64,000 bases of DNA from positions 8,060,001-8,124,000 of the forward strand of contig NC_088314.1 in assembly GCF_910592395.1 (NCBI RefSeq), read 5' to 3'. The stretch comes from Lineus longissimus. Taxonomy: Eukaryota > Nemertea > Pilidiophora > Heteronemertea > Lineidae. Made by a program: the position numbers and the translations under genes. Below, piece after piece: positions 1 to 9,723 of this stretch. Within the stretch, counting starts at the first letter, position 1, and each line of letters starts with the position of its first letter. The notes beneath the pieces were generated by a model. The model was not told where the DNA came from. It did no database searches and saw only the letters and a list, made by a program, of their open reading frames with translations.

Positions 1-1
1 G

Positions 2-1018
2 TGCAACGGGCAGGTGGAAAACTTCAATGGCACACTAAAGGATATGCTGATGACCATGGTTGACCAAGAGGGATTGGACTGGGATGAACACCTTCCAGCA
101 TCGCTTATGGCTTTCCGAAGCAGCATTCAAGCATCCACTCAAGAGACTCCATACTGCATGACATTTGGGGAGGAGATGACAGTTCCGTTGGATCTGGTAA
201 TTGGTGCTCCAGAGACACCCTCCATCGAGACAACGGCTCATGTCGCGAAACTCCGTGACCGAATTGACTCTGCCCACAGGAGAGCTCGAGAGAATTTGAA
301 GTTGGCCCAGAGAAGGCAAAGGACACACTATGACTTGAAGACTAAGATGACATCTTTTGGTGCGGGTGATATGGTGTTGCTACGTAACCATCATGTGACG
401 CCAGAGGAAGTGTCAAAGTTCCACAGACGCTGGGAGGGACCTTTTGAGGTACTGAAAAAAATATCTGAGGTGAATTACAGGATAAGACGAGTGCATGGAC
501 GTAACCGGCATCCTAAGGTAGTACACCTCAATAACCTCAAGGTTTTTCACTCTCGTGCTGAGGACCCACAGGCTGAACAAGATAGCAACACCGGGACTAG
601 CCCAAAAGCAGGGCAAACTAGAGAAACTCTTCTGCAACCAGTTTTTGACTCAGTACCAACTTCCCCTGTATCTGGTGCCTCTGGTGCAGCGCTCTGCACA
701 CCAGAGGTGGTCACTGCTCTAGGTAACCATGACAGCCATTCCGACTCCGAGAATGCCTCCGGTGCAGCGCTCTGCACACCAGAGGTGGTCACTGTTCTAG
801 GTAACCTTGAGAGTAGCTCTGATTCTGCGCCAAGCGTGACAACTGATCCACCACCCAGCCGCAAGTTTCGTCCTAGGGACGATCTAAGAAAACCAGCTCG
901 CTACAGATTGTCCATTGGTTGTTGCGTCAACCATCTGGCCCAGCAGGATCGCATTGCCAGAAGGAAGGCCCTGTGGTTGAAGAAAGGGCGGGAACTCCGT
1001 GGAAGTCGACCTACATAA
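2..1018 (+). CDS. Ty3/gypsy retrotransposon Pol, C-terminal integrase fragment
   Basis: This is the 3' end of a retrotransposon polyprotein; the frame is open into the left window edge, so the reverse transcriptase and integrase core lie outside. The first residues (CNGQVENFNGTL) match the end of the integrase catalytic core, where GQVE-FN is typical of gypsy integrases. Next comes the usual 'P..MTFGEE' stretch, then an SH3-like GPY/F module around residues 115-175 (GDMVLLRN, FHRRWEGPFEV, HLNNLKVF) that helps bind DNA. The last 140 residues are a low-complexity tail containing two copies of a unit with the core SGAALCTPEVVT. No stop or frameshift interrupts the frame. The product would integrate element cDNA in the nucleus. 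Assignment to gypsy is firm; the clade is not determined. Confidence 0.9.
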   Translation, partial: CNGQVENFNGTLKDMLMTMVDQEGLDWDEHLPASLMAFRSSIQASTQETPYCMTFGEEMTVPLDLVIGAPETPSIETTAHVAKLRDRIDSAHRRARENLKLAQRRQRTHYDLKTKMTSFGAGDMVLLRNHHVTPEEVSKFHRRWEGPFEVLKKISEVNYRIRRVHGRNRHPKVVHLNNLKVFHSRAEDPQAEQDSNTGTSPKAGQTRETLLQPVFDSVPTSPVSGASGAALCTPEVVTALGNHDSHSDSENASGAALCTPEVVTVLGNLESSSDSAPSVTTDPPPSRKFRPRDDLRKPARYRLSIGCCVNHLAQQDRIARRKALWLKKGRELRGSRPT

Positions 1019-1630
1019 TCAAACTTTCTGCTCATTACTTTAAGATAATTTCAGGGCAGGATCTGTAGGAATCTGACTCTTTTCCTACAGCTGGGAGGGG
1101 ATGAGGGAGGTTGGACTCTTTTTGATCGAGTACATCCGCCGGCAGGATTAAAGTGGGGACCCCTTTCCTAGCGCTCTGCAAAGGATCGGTGGTGGGATCG
1201 CTCTGACCCATATGGACCCCTGTCCAAGTGTTGTTTTATATTCTTCCTTGGGCAATTACCGTGTTTAGAAGGACGTTCTCAACTCGGATTTATTTTTGGA
1301 TATTTGTGTATTTATCATGTTTTGTTTATTCTGAAGTGTCATACTAGAGACATAGCTAATGGACACGTGAAAGACTTGTACAGTGAAATATTATGAGACT
1401 GGAGTTTACTGTAAAGGACTGCTGATTTTGGTAGTTTTCATACTCAGTTCTTGATTCTGACTGCTGAGGGCGTGCCGGAAGTGCATTTAATCATTTATTA
1501 TTTTTGTATCGAAATTTGATAACCATGTATTTTGTTTTGTATGACAATCGTGTATTTCGTTTTGTAACTGCCTGTGTATCGTGCTATGAAGTGTTCGATC
1601 CTGAGGCTCGACCAATTTTGGTGGGGATGG
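1019..1630 (+). other. Retrotransposon spacer between pol and 3' LTR
   Basis: About 610 bases without a credible reading frame separate the pol stop codon from the putative LTR. It ends in a purine-rich stretch (GGTGGGGATGG, 1620-1630) directly before a TGTGGTG start, the position expected for a polypurine tract that primes plus-strand synthesis. No envelope-like frame is seen. Confidence 0.5.
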
Positions 1631-1875
1631 TGTGGTGATCTGGTAGCTCTTGGTGTGTTGGCCTTAGGCCAGATGGCGCCACCAGTCTCTTCGGAGGCTG
1701 CCGGGTGACGGGACCATGATGAGACACCGTAGGAGTGGGGAGGGTGAAGACGGCATGGTTTTAGATGAGATGTGAGGATTCTGTGTCGAAGGAATAAAGG
1801 AGTTTTATAGACATGAAGGTATGTTAGCGTGAGTTAATGCCGAGCAAGGAGAAGTACCCCCGACGAAACTTCACA
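1631..1875 (+). repeat. Putative 3' LTR of the gypsy element
   Basis: The segment starts TGTGGTGATC after a polypurine-like tract and ends near TTCACA, giving the TG...CA ends normal for LTRs, and it contains an AATAAA signal at about 1792. The 5' LTR is outside the window, so the boundaries cannot be confirmed by self-comparison; the right boundary may be off by some bases. Confidence 0.5.
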
Positions 1876-2984
1876 TTGGGGATGTACTAGGCTCGTAAAT
1901 AAGCATCATAGATCTACCATTTTTATTCATTTCTAACTGCGTTGAACAAACATTCCCTTTTGCATCTCCACTTTTTTGGTGGTTCAGACTTCTGGGTGGC
2001 GACGTTGGACTGGATGGTTGGCAAACCACCATCATTCATCAAGCAATTTGACCGCATCAACCTGTGCATTTCAGAATACTAAGGGGCCAGACACGTTTTT
2101 CGAGGGGACAGTTTCTCCGTCTGGAGTGTAAATGGGGCATCTGAAGCTAATAATTTGAATTAAGCACTCCAAGCAAATGTATTTACTATTCTCCTACTGC
2201 TGTATTAGCAGATTAGAGGGGACTGAGGGCTTCACTTCTCTCCAAGGTAAGATGTCACAACTTTCTCAACACCAGATTGAGCATGGGCTAACCACAGGTT
2301 GTGACAATGTCCCCATCAACCTGTTTACAGCATGGTGAACAGAGGGCTACTTATTTAGTATGTGCATTCGGGGGGTGGGGTGGCAGGGACAATATTGAAT
2401 TTCACCTTGGACATTGTCCCTGTGGCATATATCACACTATTTTATACTCCATGCAAATCTTCATGTCACACCCCAAAACGAATTCGTATCAGATTCAGTA
2501 GTGTCCACTGCAGGTTGTGACATTGTCCCAGTCATGCAACCAGATCAAACCAAACTCTTGAGTGGTGAAATTCAAAGACACCTATTCATGAACAATATAG
2601 GACCACATTTTCCAGGCATGAGAAAAACAAATCTAAGGCGACATCTCTGTAGATTCTTGAAATGCTATTTTTTTCAGAGCATTACTAGTTTATTCAGAGG
2701 AAAGCATTTTCTTCTGCAGCTCTTATCTAACAATGCAACGCCATAGACACTAATAAAGCAAACAAAATGACACTTGCATAGTTTACAATTTTATTCTTAA
2801 CTGTAATTTACAACAATAACAGGTTGTAGGCCTAAATGGGCCTGCTCGTGGTAAAAAGGAATCACGGAACTGACAAGAGTGATCATGATCTCCAGTAAAA
2901 GACCAACATCAGGGAGAATCGTTTCTCCACCCGTTCTTTTTGCCCATGAGATGCAAGGTGAAACGAGCAACACAAATTTATAAA
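1876..2984. other. Intergenic, no gene recognised
   Basis: Only short unrelated open frames occur and no known domain or convincing exon was seen. A TTTATT at about 2791 could be a minus-strand polyadenylation signal, but no minus-strand gene could be joined to it. Confidence 0.4.
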
Positions 2985-4085
2985 TGACACGAAAGAGTAA
3001 ACAAGGAACAAATGCCACATAACTATCAGGTATTTTCCCTCGAGACTGGTGACAATCAGACTGGCCTGACATTCTCATTACCGACTACCCCTCGGTGAAA
3101 AACCATCTAACTAAAATGGGGTCATTGTACACAGTGGTACTGTATTACCCCGATGAGAAGCACTTTCGCGTATGTCCCCCACTCTCAACTAAGATATTTG
3201 CGCCTAACGGTTTGACTACAGACGAAGTTGACGATGTGCTCCTAACTGATTATTTTTGTTACATTCAATGGACCCAGTCCTACAATCTCTGGAAGAGCAA
3301 AGTCAGCACATAATTACTGTGGTATGCAGATTTGCCGGCGAGGCAGAAAAGACCTGAACATTGCCACTCCTTTAGGAGTGTAGCAACAATATTGCTTCAA
3401 AGCAAGAAATGAATCTGCACATATTTACTGGTATGCAGATATGCCAGCAATAAGGCATCAAAACCTCGGTAAGCCCTTAATGAGCAACTAATTTACAAAA
3501 TTACAAACAGGATTTATCTTACAACTACTGGTATGCAGATATGTCAGCGAGGCAGACAAGACCTGAACACTGCCACTGCTTCACAAGTGTAGCGCGATAT
3601 TGCTTCAAAGCAAAACTTAAGTCTGCATATAATTACTGGTATGCAGATTTGACCGAGAGGCAGAAAAGACCTGAAGACAGCCACTGCTTTAGGAGTGTAG
3701 TAACGATATTGCTTCAAAGCAAAAATGACGTTTGCACATAATTACTGGTATGCAGATGCGTCTGTTCGACAAAAAGACCCTGAACACTACCAAGCAACAC
3801 TAATTTACAATTGATATGAAAGAATAAACAGTTCAATGGAAAGCCACATAACTATCGGGTATTTTCCCTCTGGACTGGTGACAATCAGACTGGCCTGATG
3901 TGCTCATTATCGACCACTCCTCAGTGGAAATGAATCCAACAAAAAATGGGGTCATTGTATACAGTGGTACTGTATTACCCCGATGAGAAGCACTTTACTG
4001 ATGTCCCCCACTCTCAACTAAGATATTTGTGCGTGTACCGGTTTGACTACGGGCTGAAGTTGACGATGTACTCCTGACGGAGCCA
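2985..4085. repeat. Segmental duplication flanking a 110-bp tandem repeat
   Basis: A block at about 2985-3295 is repeated with roughly 85-90% identity at about 3817-4080. Shared landmarks include GGTATTTTCCCTC, GGTGACAATCAGACTGGCC and ACAGTGGTACTGTATTACCC. Between the copies lies a separate tandem array. A further short piece (the 'attcaatggacccagtcctac' end of the first block) recurs at about 4558-4595. No coding potential is evident. Confidence 0.75.
3305..3800 (+). repeat. Minisatellite, about 110-bp unit, five copies
   Basis: The landmark TGGTATGCAGAT recurs at about 3319, 3429, 3529, 3637 and 3747, so units are 101-111 bp. Each full unit also carries a GAGGCAGA-AAGACCTGAA block and ATATTGCTTCAAAGCAA. 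The second and last copies have diverged or been shortened. Confidence 0.8.
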
Positions 4086-4799
4086 TTGGGTGCTTCGCCC
4101 GCTCATTGACCGAGGCATGGTGACCTGGAGACAGTGACCGGATTAGCACTAGCTGGTCGAAGGACACTTCACAGGGCGTCAATTCGCAACTTCTCATCAT
4201 TTTTAAGGCACGACCCATTCACGTGGACCAAGTCTTACCCGTCAACCTACTCCTTACGTAGCGTGGGGTACCAACCCACCGCAGATTCAGGAGTGTGCAA
4301 TGGTTTTCGAATATCCTACACCCAATTGTGCTGCCCATTCGCAATAGGTTTAACCACCGTCATGCACCCCTGACATCGCCATCTCTCAGACGGTAACAGG
4401 AAATGGTGCATTCTGGCTGCAAATTTTTCCCAGAGGGGCGGGATAATGATTATTTCAGATCGATCAGAGTGTCACAAGTTCAGAGTGAAATCACCTGACA
4501 GTTATATGGAGTTGCACCAAAATGCAGACTCTTCATTTCATTTGTAAATAGGCATCGATTATTTTTGTTACATTCAATGGACCCAGTCCTACAGAGTCAA
4601 GGTTAAATGCGACTAACCCCATGGACTTTCATAACTGAAAACAACTTCATGTAGGTCACTACCTAAGCTACAGTGGCTGCAATACCAAGACGTTGGTTCC
4701 TCACTTGAAAAGGTCACCTTCACTGCCGATTCACATCTGTGTCTGTATCCTTCAACAGTGAAAACTAACACTAAAACTAACTAATAAGTAATGTAACTA
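4086..4799. other. Intergenic, no gene recognised
   Basis: Apart from a short repeat of the segmental duplication near 4558-4595, nothing recognisable was seen on either strand. Confidence 0.35.
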
Positions 4800-4962
4800 C
4801 AGTAGAACCTCCCTTAGCAGACACCTCTCTACGAAGGACAACACTAGTTTTGGTCCCAAATTGGTTGTTTCTATTTAGTTTGACCTCTCTAATCAGGACA
4901 TCTCTTTATTAAGGACAGCACTTGTCAGTCCAGAGGGTGTCCTTAATAGAGAGGTTCTACTG
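4800..4962 (+). mobile_element. pogo/Tigger-like MITE, intact
   Basis: The element begins CAGTAGAACCTC and ends GAGGTTCTACTG, giving perfect 12-bp terminal inverted repeats, and is flanked by TA on both sides, as expected for the Tc1/mariner-pogo superfamily. At 163 bp it has no coding capacity. Related copies lie at 12454-12617 and 61419-61467. Confidence 0.85.
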
Positions 4963-5089
4963 TACAGTCTTTCTCTGCATCCAGGATGAAATGTTTTCCT
5001 TAGGAGCAAGTCAATAGTCCTGACGAATTTAGGTATAACTTCTAAACCTTTAGGCCTACAAAGTCATTCTTAGCTGAAAAAGTAAATCT

Positions 5090-5400
5090 TCAGGTATTTT
5101 CGGCGCCACTCAGTCCTTCGTGATATTCTCGGCGTTCACAATGTCCTGCATGTTCTGTATAACTGGTGAACCAAAGCTGAAATAATGATAAGGACTGAAC
5201 GTGAGTAAAGGAAAAAGATGTTCAGCACAGTTTTCTGTCAAGTGATTTCAATGATCTCCTCCTTTCCATTTATAACCGTAGTGTTTCCCACGGCCACGTT
5301 TAACCCAGGCACGCTGTAAAGCCAAATGGTCTGCACGCGATTGATGATTGAGCTGCTCTAAATCACGGACAGGGACTTTGATCCCAAATGGCCGGTCTTA
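5090..5400 (-). other. Possible minus-strand terminal exons, unidentified
   Basis: Two minus-strand stretches look coding. One (about 5101-5172) follows a fair acceptor (ATTATTTCAG) and reads FGSPVIQNMQDIVNAENITKD then stop. The other (about 5256-5402) reads a 48-residue basic frame with QSRADHLALQRAWVKRGRGK, ending GGDH then stop. I do not recognise either. They could be alternative last exons of an unassembled gene, or remains of a pseudogene. No upstream exon could be joined in phase. Confidence 0.25.
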
Positions 5401-6690
5401 TCAAATACGCTCTACTATTCATTCTTAAACTTTCAATTAACGACAGCCATTAAAAGATGACAATAAAATGATTGTGGACATTGCAATATGACAGAATGCT
5501 ATCATCAAATATTTAGGTCCTTGGCAAGGAAAGGAAATGTTGTCGCACCATTGTTGAACTCCACTGCTTTCCATTTTTCCCAGCAAAGAAACTGTAGATA
5601 CCCTTGATCATGTACAAACAAAGATGATAGATGTCTTTTCCAGTCAGTATGGAAGGGGTCCTATCGCGTTCAAGACATTTGAACTTGGTTGATGTGATCC
5701 TTGTCCACAACCCAGCTTGTTTACGAGAGATGTCACAGTGATCTACCAGCTTCAATTACCAGTAGTTTTCCCTTTCTGGTGCTGAAAATAAGAAAATAAT
5801 TCTTTTGATTTTAATGACTTCTTCTACAAAGACAAGAGTTTTTAGAAACAGCTCCATGAAAGGCCTCTGGCTTACTAAGAGAGGGTTGTCAAATGCACAA
5901 GGACATCGTACAGTGATTGCAGTTCACTCTGCAACCTTATACGCCAGGAACTTGCCAGCACTACTGACTAACAGCTGGCTAACAGGACAGCACTTGACCA
6001 GTGTTATGACTAAAATCTGTTATTAACTTTCTGACTTAGTACTTACCCCTGGAAAACACCACTGATTGACATCTGTGTCTGCAAACTGGTGTGGTCAGCC
6101 GATCCCAGTCAATCTTGGCAGTGGTGTTTGGCTGGTTTTCCGGTAGGACAATTATTGTGTGATACCTTGCTTGCATGATCACCTATGCTCTTGTCCAGTC
6201 TGGGTCATCAGGTGGAGGTACTGGAAAGGACCGGCATAGTTTTCATTACCAGCACCCCTCCTTTGTATCTGCTGCACCTGTGAAGTATGGATGAAGTAGC
6301 CTACACAGCATATACAGTGACACAGTCAGAATCATGGAATGATGCACAGAAAAGTCGAAGTTTTAAAAAGTTTTCAGCTGCATTTTGCAAATTCCAAATA
6401 TGCCACACCTACATTTTCACCTAAAGTTTGCTGGAAAACAAGAGAAATACAGTCTAACTACTTACCATTGTGTTCTGTAAATTCCGGCACTGTTTACTCT
6501 TGGAGGATAGGAGATGGCCCATTTCATGACAGCCATTTTTGCCCTTCATGATGATGTACATGATGATGTCATGATGATGTCATGATGATGCATTGATGGC
6601 CAAAAAAAACCAACAGGTCAGAAGCTCGCGGAAAATCGTTGTTAATGGCTGAATTCAAGCTGAAACCAAAAAGAAGGACTTACATTTAAG
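5401..6690. other. Intergenic, no gene recognised; short ATG-rich microsatellite
   Basis: An 80-codon minus-strand frame at 5513-5755 has no recognisable family and cannot be spliced to neighbours in phase. A short microsatellite of ATGATGTC-type units lies at about 6547-6592. Nothing else is evident. Confidence 0.35.
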
Positions 6691-6857
6691 GAATTGAACC
6701 CGAGGCGGAGGACCTTGGTTGAGTTACCAAGACACTCGAGGGTGGAGCTAAAATACAGTCCAAACCCGAGCCGACAGGCGAGGGTTTGGACGAAATTTTA
6801 GCTCCACCCGAGAGTGTCTTGGTAACTCAACCAAGGTCCGAAGCCGAGGGTTCAATT
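6691..6857. repeat. Long inverted repeat (hairpin), about 78-bp arms
   Basis: The left arm (GAATTGAACCCGAGGC, then GGACCTTGGTTGAGTTACC) is matched in reverse complement by the right arm (GGTAACTCAACCAAGGTCC, then GCCGAGGGTTCAATTTC). The arms meet near 6774 with almost no loop. Only a handful of mismatches are visible over about 165 bp. It is probably a foldback-type MITE; flanking target duplications are not obvious. Confidence 0.85.
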
Positions 6858-9723
6858 TCTATTCTAAAATACCTCAAACTTAAAAAGATAGGCCACGAAA
6901 TAACTTGAATATGTGCGAATTTGGCAAATTCCATCCATCGCCTGCCCGGAGCGCCGGTAGCGCCGTTGTTTACATTATGTTACGGCAGCCCGTATAGGAA
7001 GTCCGGATCGGCTCGCTCAAGTGACGCTAAAATCCGCGCAAATGGGCTATTTGGAGCGTTTTTCTCAGCAAATATGTGTAGTGCTCATTAAAAAACTTAG
7101 GGTGGTTGATGCTTCCTTGGCTGATTTGTGTTTGAAGCAGTGTTTTGAGAGCCTCAAACTTCTGAAGTGAGCTGTGTGCATGGTTCCACATTTTAGTGCA
7201 ACCCGAGGGAACTTTGGTAGAGCATCTTGGTTGCGTGTCCAAAACACTCCACTCTCAGAACGAGGCTTATGCATTTTCCATTTAAAAGTTGACTTTACGG
7301 TACCAAGGTATTTTAGAATGACGAATAACATATTTCATGTACTACTTTTCTTAGTTTAGAACGGCCAAACAGTCTGATTCATGATCGAAAACATCGATGA
7401 AATCATCAGGACAGTGCGTCGCAGCATTGCGTGCAACAATGTATTCTTCTAGAACACGCAATATCCGCCGAAGTTTCTGGAATTCAAAATCCGATTCCAC
7501 GCACTCATGTCATATTGTGCTTCGCAATATTCGGTTCTACAGATGTAGAATTACTCATAGAACCTAAAATTCATTATTATTTGTGCTTATTCACTAGGAT
7601 GATGAAGGATTAGGTCAGTGTTTCACGACCGATTTTTCGTTTTCTCTGAGCAGCGAAGTTGCGCATTGAAAAATTTTGCGCAAAACATCGCCCGAACTTT
7701 GCCGACTGAAAAAATAGTGAAGACGTTGACTTAAATCAAGTAAAAGCGATCGTTTACGATCACGAGATCACAAAGAAGAAATTGACATAACATTTTTGAT
7801 ACTTACCCAACAAAAACCGTGTTTAAGGACAAAAAATTTGCACGAAATTTCAAAACTTCGCGAAATGTCTGTTGTCTGCGGGCAACGTGCGCACGTGCGG
7901 GAGTCACGTGGATCCGCAATGCGCCGAAATTTGCCCAAATATGGGTCTTTGGAGGGGGTGTTGGGTCAAATCCTCGTATCCTCAAAAAGGTATTTTTGCC
8001 TTCACAAACCCAAATATTGGTCCTAAAATTTACCATAGAGATAAAATCATAAAGGCGTTGGCATAAAAACTGCATTCACCCCGTCTTTTTGGTTTTGTGG
8101 CCTTTTTAAAATTCCATCCTCTACCTGCCCGCCCCCACCCCCACCCCGTTGGGCGGTTTCATTCTCTCCGTCGTCGGCAAATAGGAAAGTTGTGAAAACG
8201 GCCAGGAGCGGTTGCAGCTATATATGCTTGCTTGTCCACTCGGGCGATGAGTATAGCCTCCGCCGCGGAGAAAAAAAGCTATCTTCAATTAAAGGGAGCA
8301 TATAAAGATTTGTTGATGGCAGCATATTGGGCTTGAGTTAGGTTGAAGGGATACTATTAGAGAATGGCTGTATAGAGACCAATCACAGGATAACTGTGGT
8401 AAGACGTTCCAGTCAGTGAAAATATAAAGCCTACTGCTTTCTCTGGTATTAAGATGTATTGCTGTAATTCTAAAGATTAGGCATACACAAGGACCTCTCT
8501 ATTACTGACCACCGCCTTGGGACTGACAAAATCTGTCCTCAATTGAGAGGTGCGTCTCCTGATTACAGATGTTGAATTCAATGGAAATTGGAAATTTGGG
8601 ACCAAATGCAGTGTCCTCAATAGTTATCTGCTTAAAAAAGTGGTACTGGTGTGGGTGTTAGCACCAAAAGTGTGTCCATACCAGATGACCGATAGGACAT
8701 TATTGTCACAACCAGACAGATTAGCGGACACTTTTCAGTTCTACCGTCTGCCGCTAGATGGCAGGTAAGCATAAGATTAGTCATGTGATACATGTGTCCG
8801 TACAAAAGTACACAAGTCACAATTCATGTTTATTTCCTGTCATTATCTTTAAATCAACATGATCAATGTCTTATTTCATTGTCATGGGTTAGATCAGAAA
8901 TGAAAGTGGTGTTTTAGGGATTCACATGGACAATATGGACCAAGGAAACGCTGTCATTGATTATTTCAATGAGAATATTTGGGTAAAGTTTGTCTCAATT
9001 TGATTTTCAGACACTAAGTCAGTGAGACAGTCAATTTGAACACTCTCCAAGTATTTTGACAGCTGATTTAGTCTAAATGTGATCCCAATACTTTATTGCA
9101 GCACATGATCTAGCTGTCAAGTTGTACTGCAACCTCCTTGGCATAGATCAAGATCGTACATTGATCATGTATTGCCCCCCCCCCCCGGCCCCGGTCAGGT
9201 TCTACCCAGGTTGAACTATGTTTCCCTAAATCAGAAGGGTTCTTTGTGTCCCAGATTTTATGCTTCCCACCCACATTCTGTGTTTCCTAGTTGTAAGAGC
9301 ACTTTCTAACTTGGGCATTTTCGAACAGCCTGACCCTAACCCCAACCTTCTCTGACCACTCATCAGAGACACAAAAAACTAGGGATATTCAAAACCTGAG
9401 ACACACAGAACCCGGGATGAATAATAAAACTCTAATGTTATCAAAAATAAAACCACAATGTTTGTTTAAATGTTATCAAGAATGATGTTCCAAAAAAACA
9501 CAGAAATTAACCCAAAATTTGTTGTGAAAACTAATGGAAAAATCACTATAGGTCGATGAAAAATATGTTGGGCACATGATGACTATTAACCTGTTAGGCT
9601 AGAATAAAGACTTGTAGGTTTTATCGTAAGTTGCTACAATAGTGGAGTATCTAGACCTAGAGAGTTTTGTCATAGACCCCCCCTAAAGGTTTTGTTCAGG
9701 TAGAGTAGAAGTGGAATATCACC
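6858..9723. other. Intergenic, upstream of the pseudokinase gene
   Basis: Nothing identifiable is encoded. Around 7880-7930 the sequence is CpG-richer and opens several overlapping short frames on both strands, none convincing. A TATA-like ATATAT at about 8219 and a diverged pogo-MITE relative (about 8489-8620) are visible. A C-only run lies at about 9175-9186. The promoter of the downstream gene probably lies here but cannot be placed. Confidence 0.35.

Noticed and set aside
7803-8075. Overlapping open frames of 60-90 codons on both strands near 7.8-8.1 kb
   Set aside because: Frames are open on both strands in the same CpG-richer stretch, with no family resemblance and no usable splice signals, so chance openness is the better explanation.
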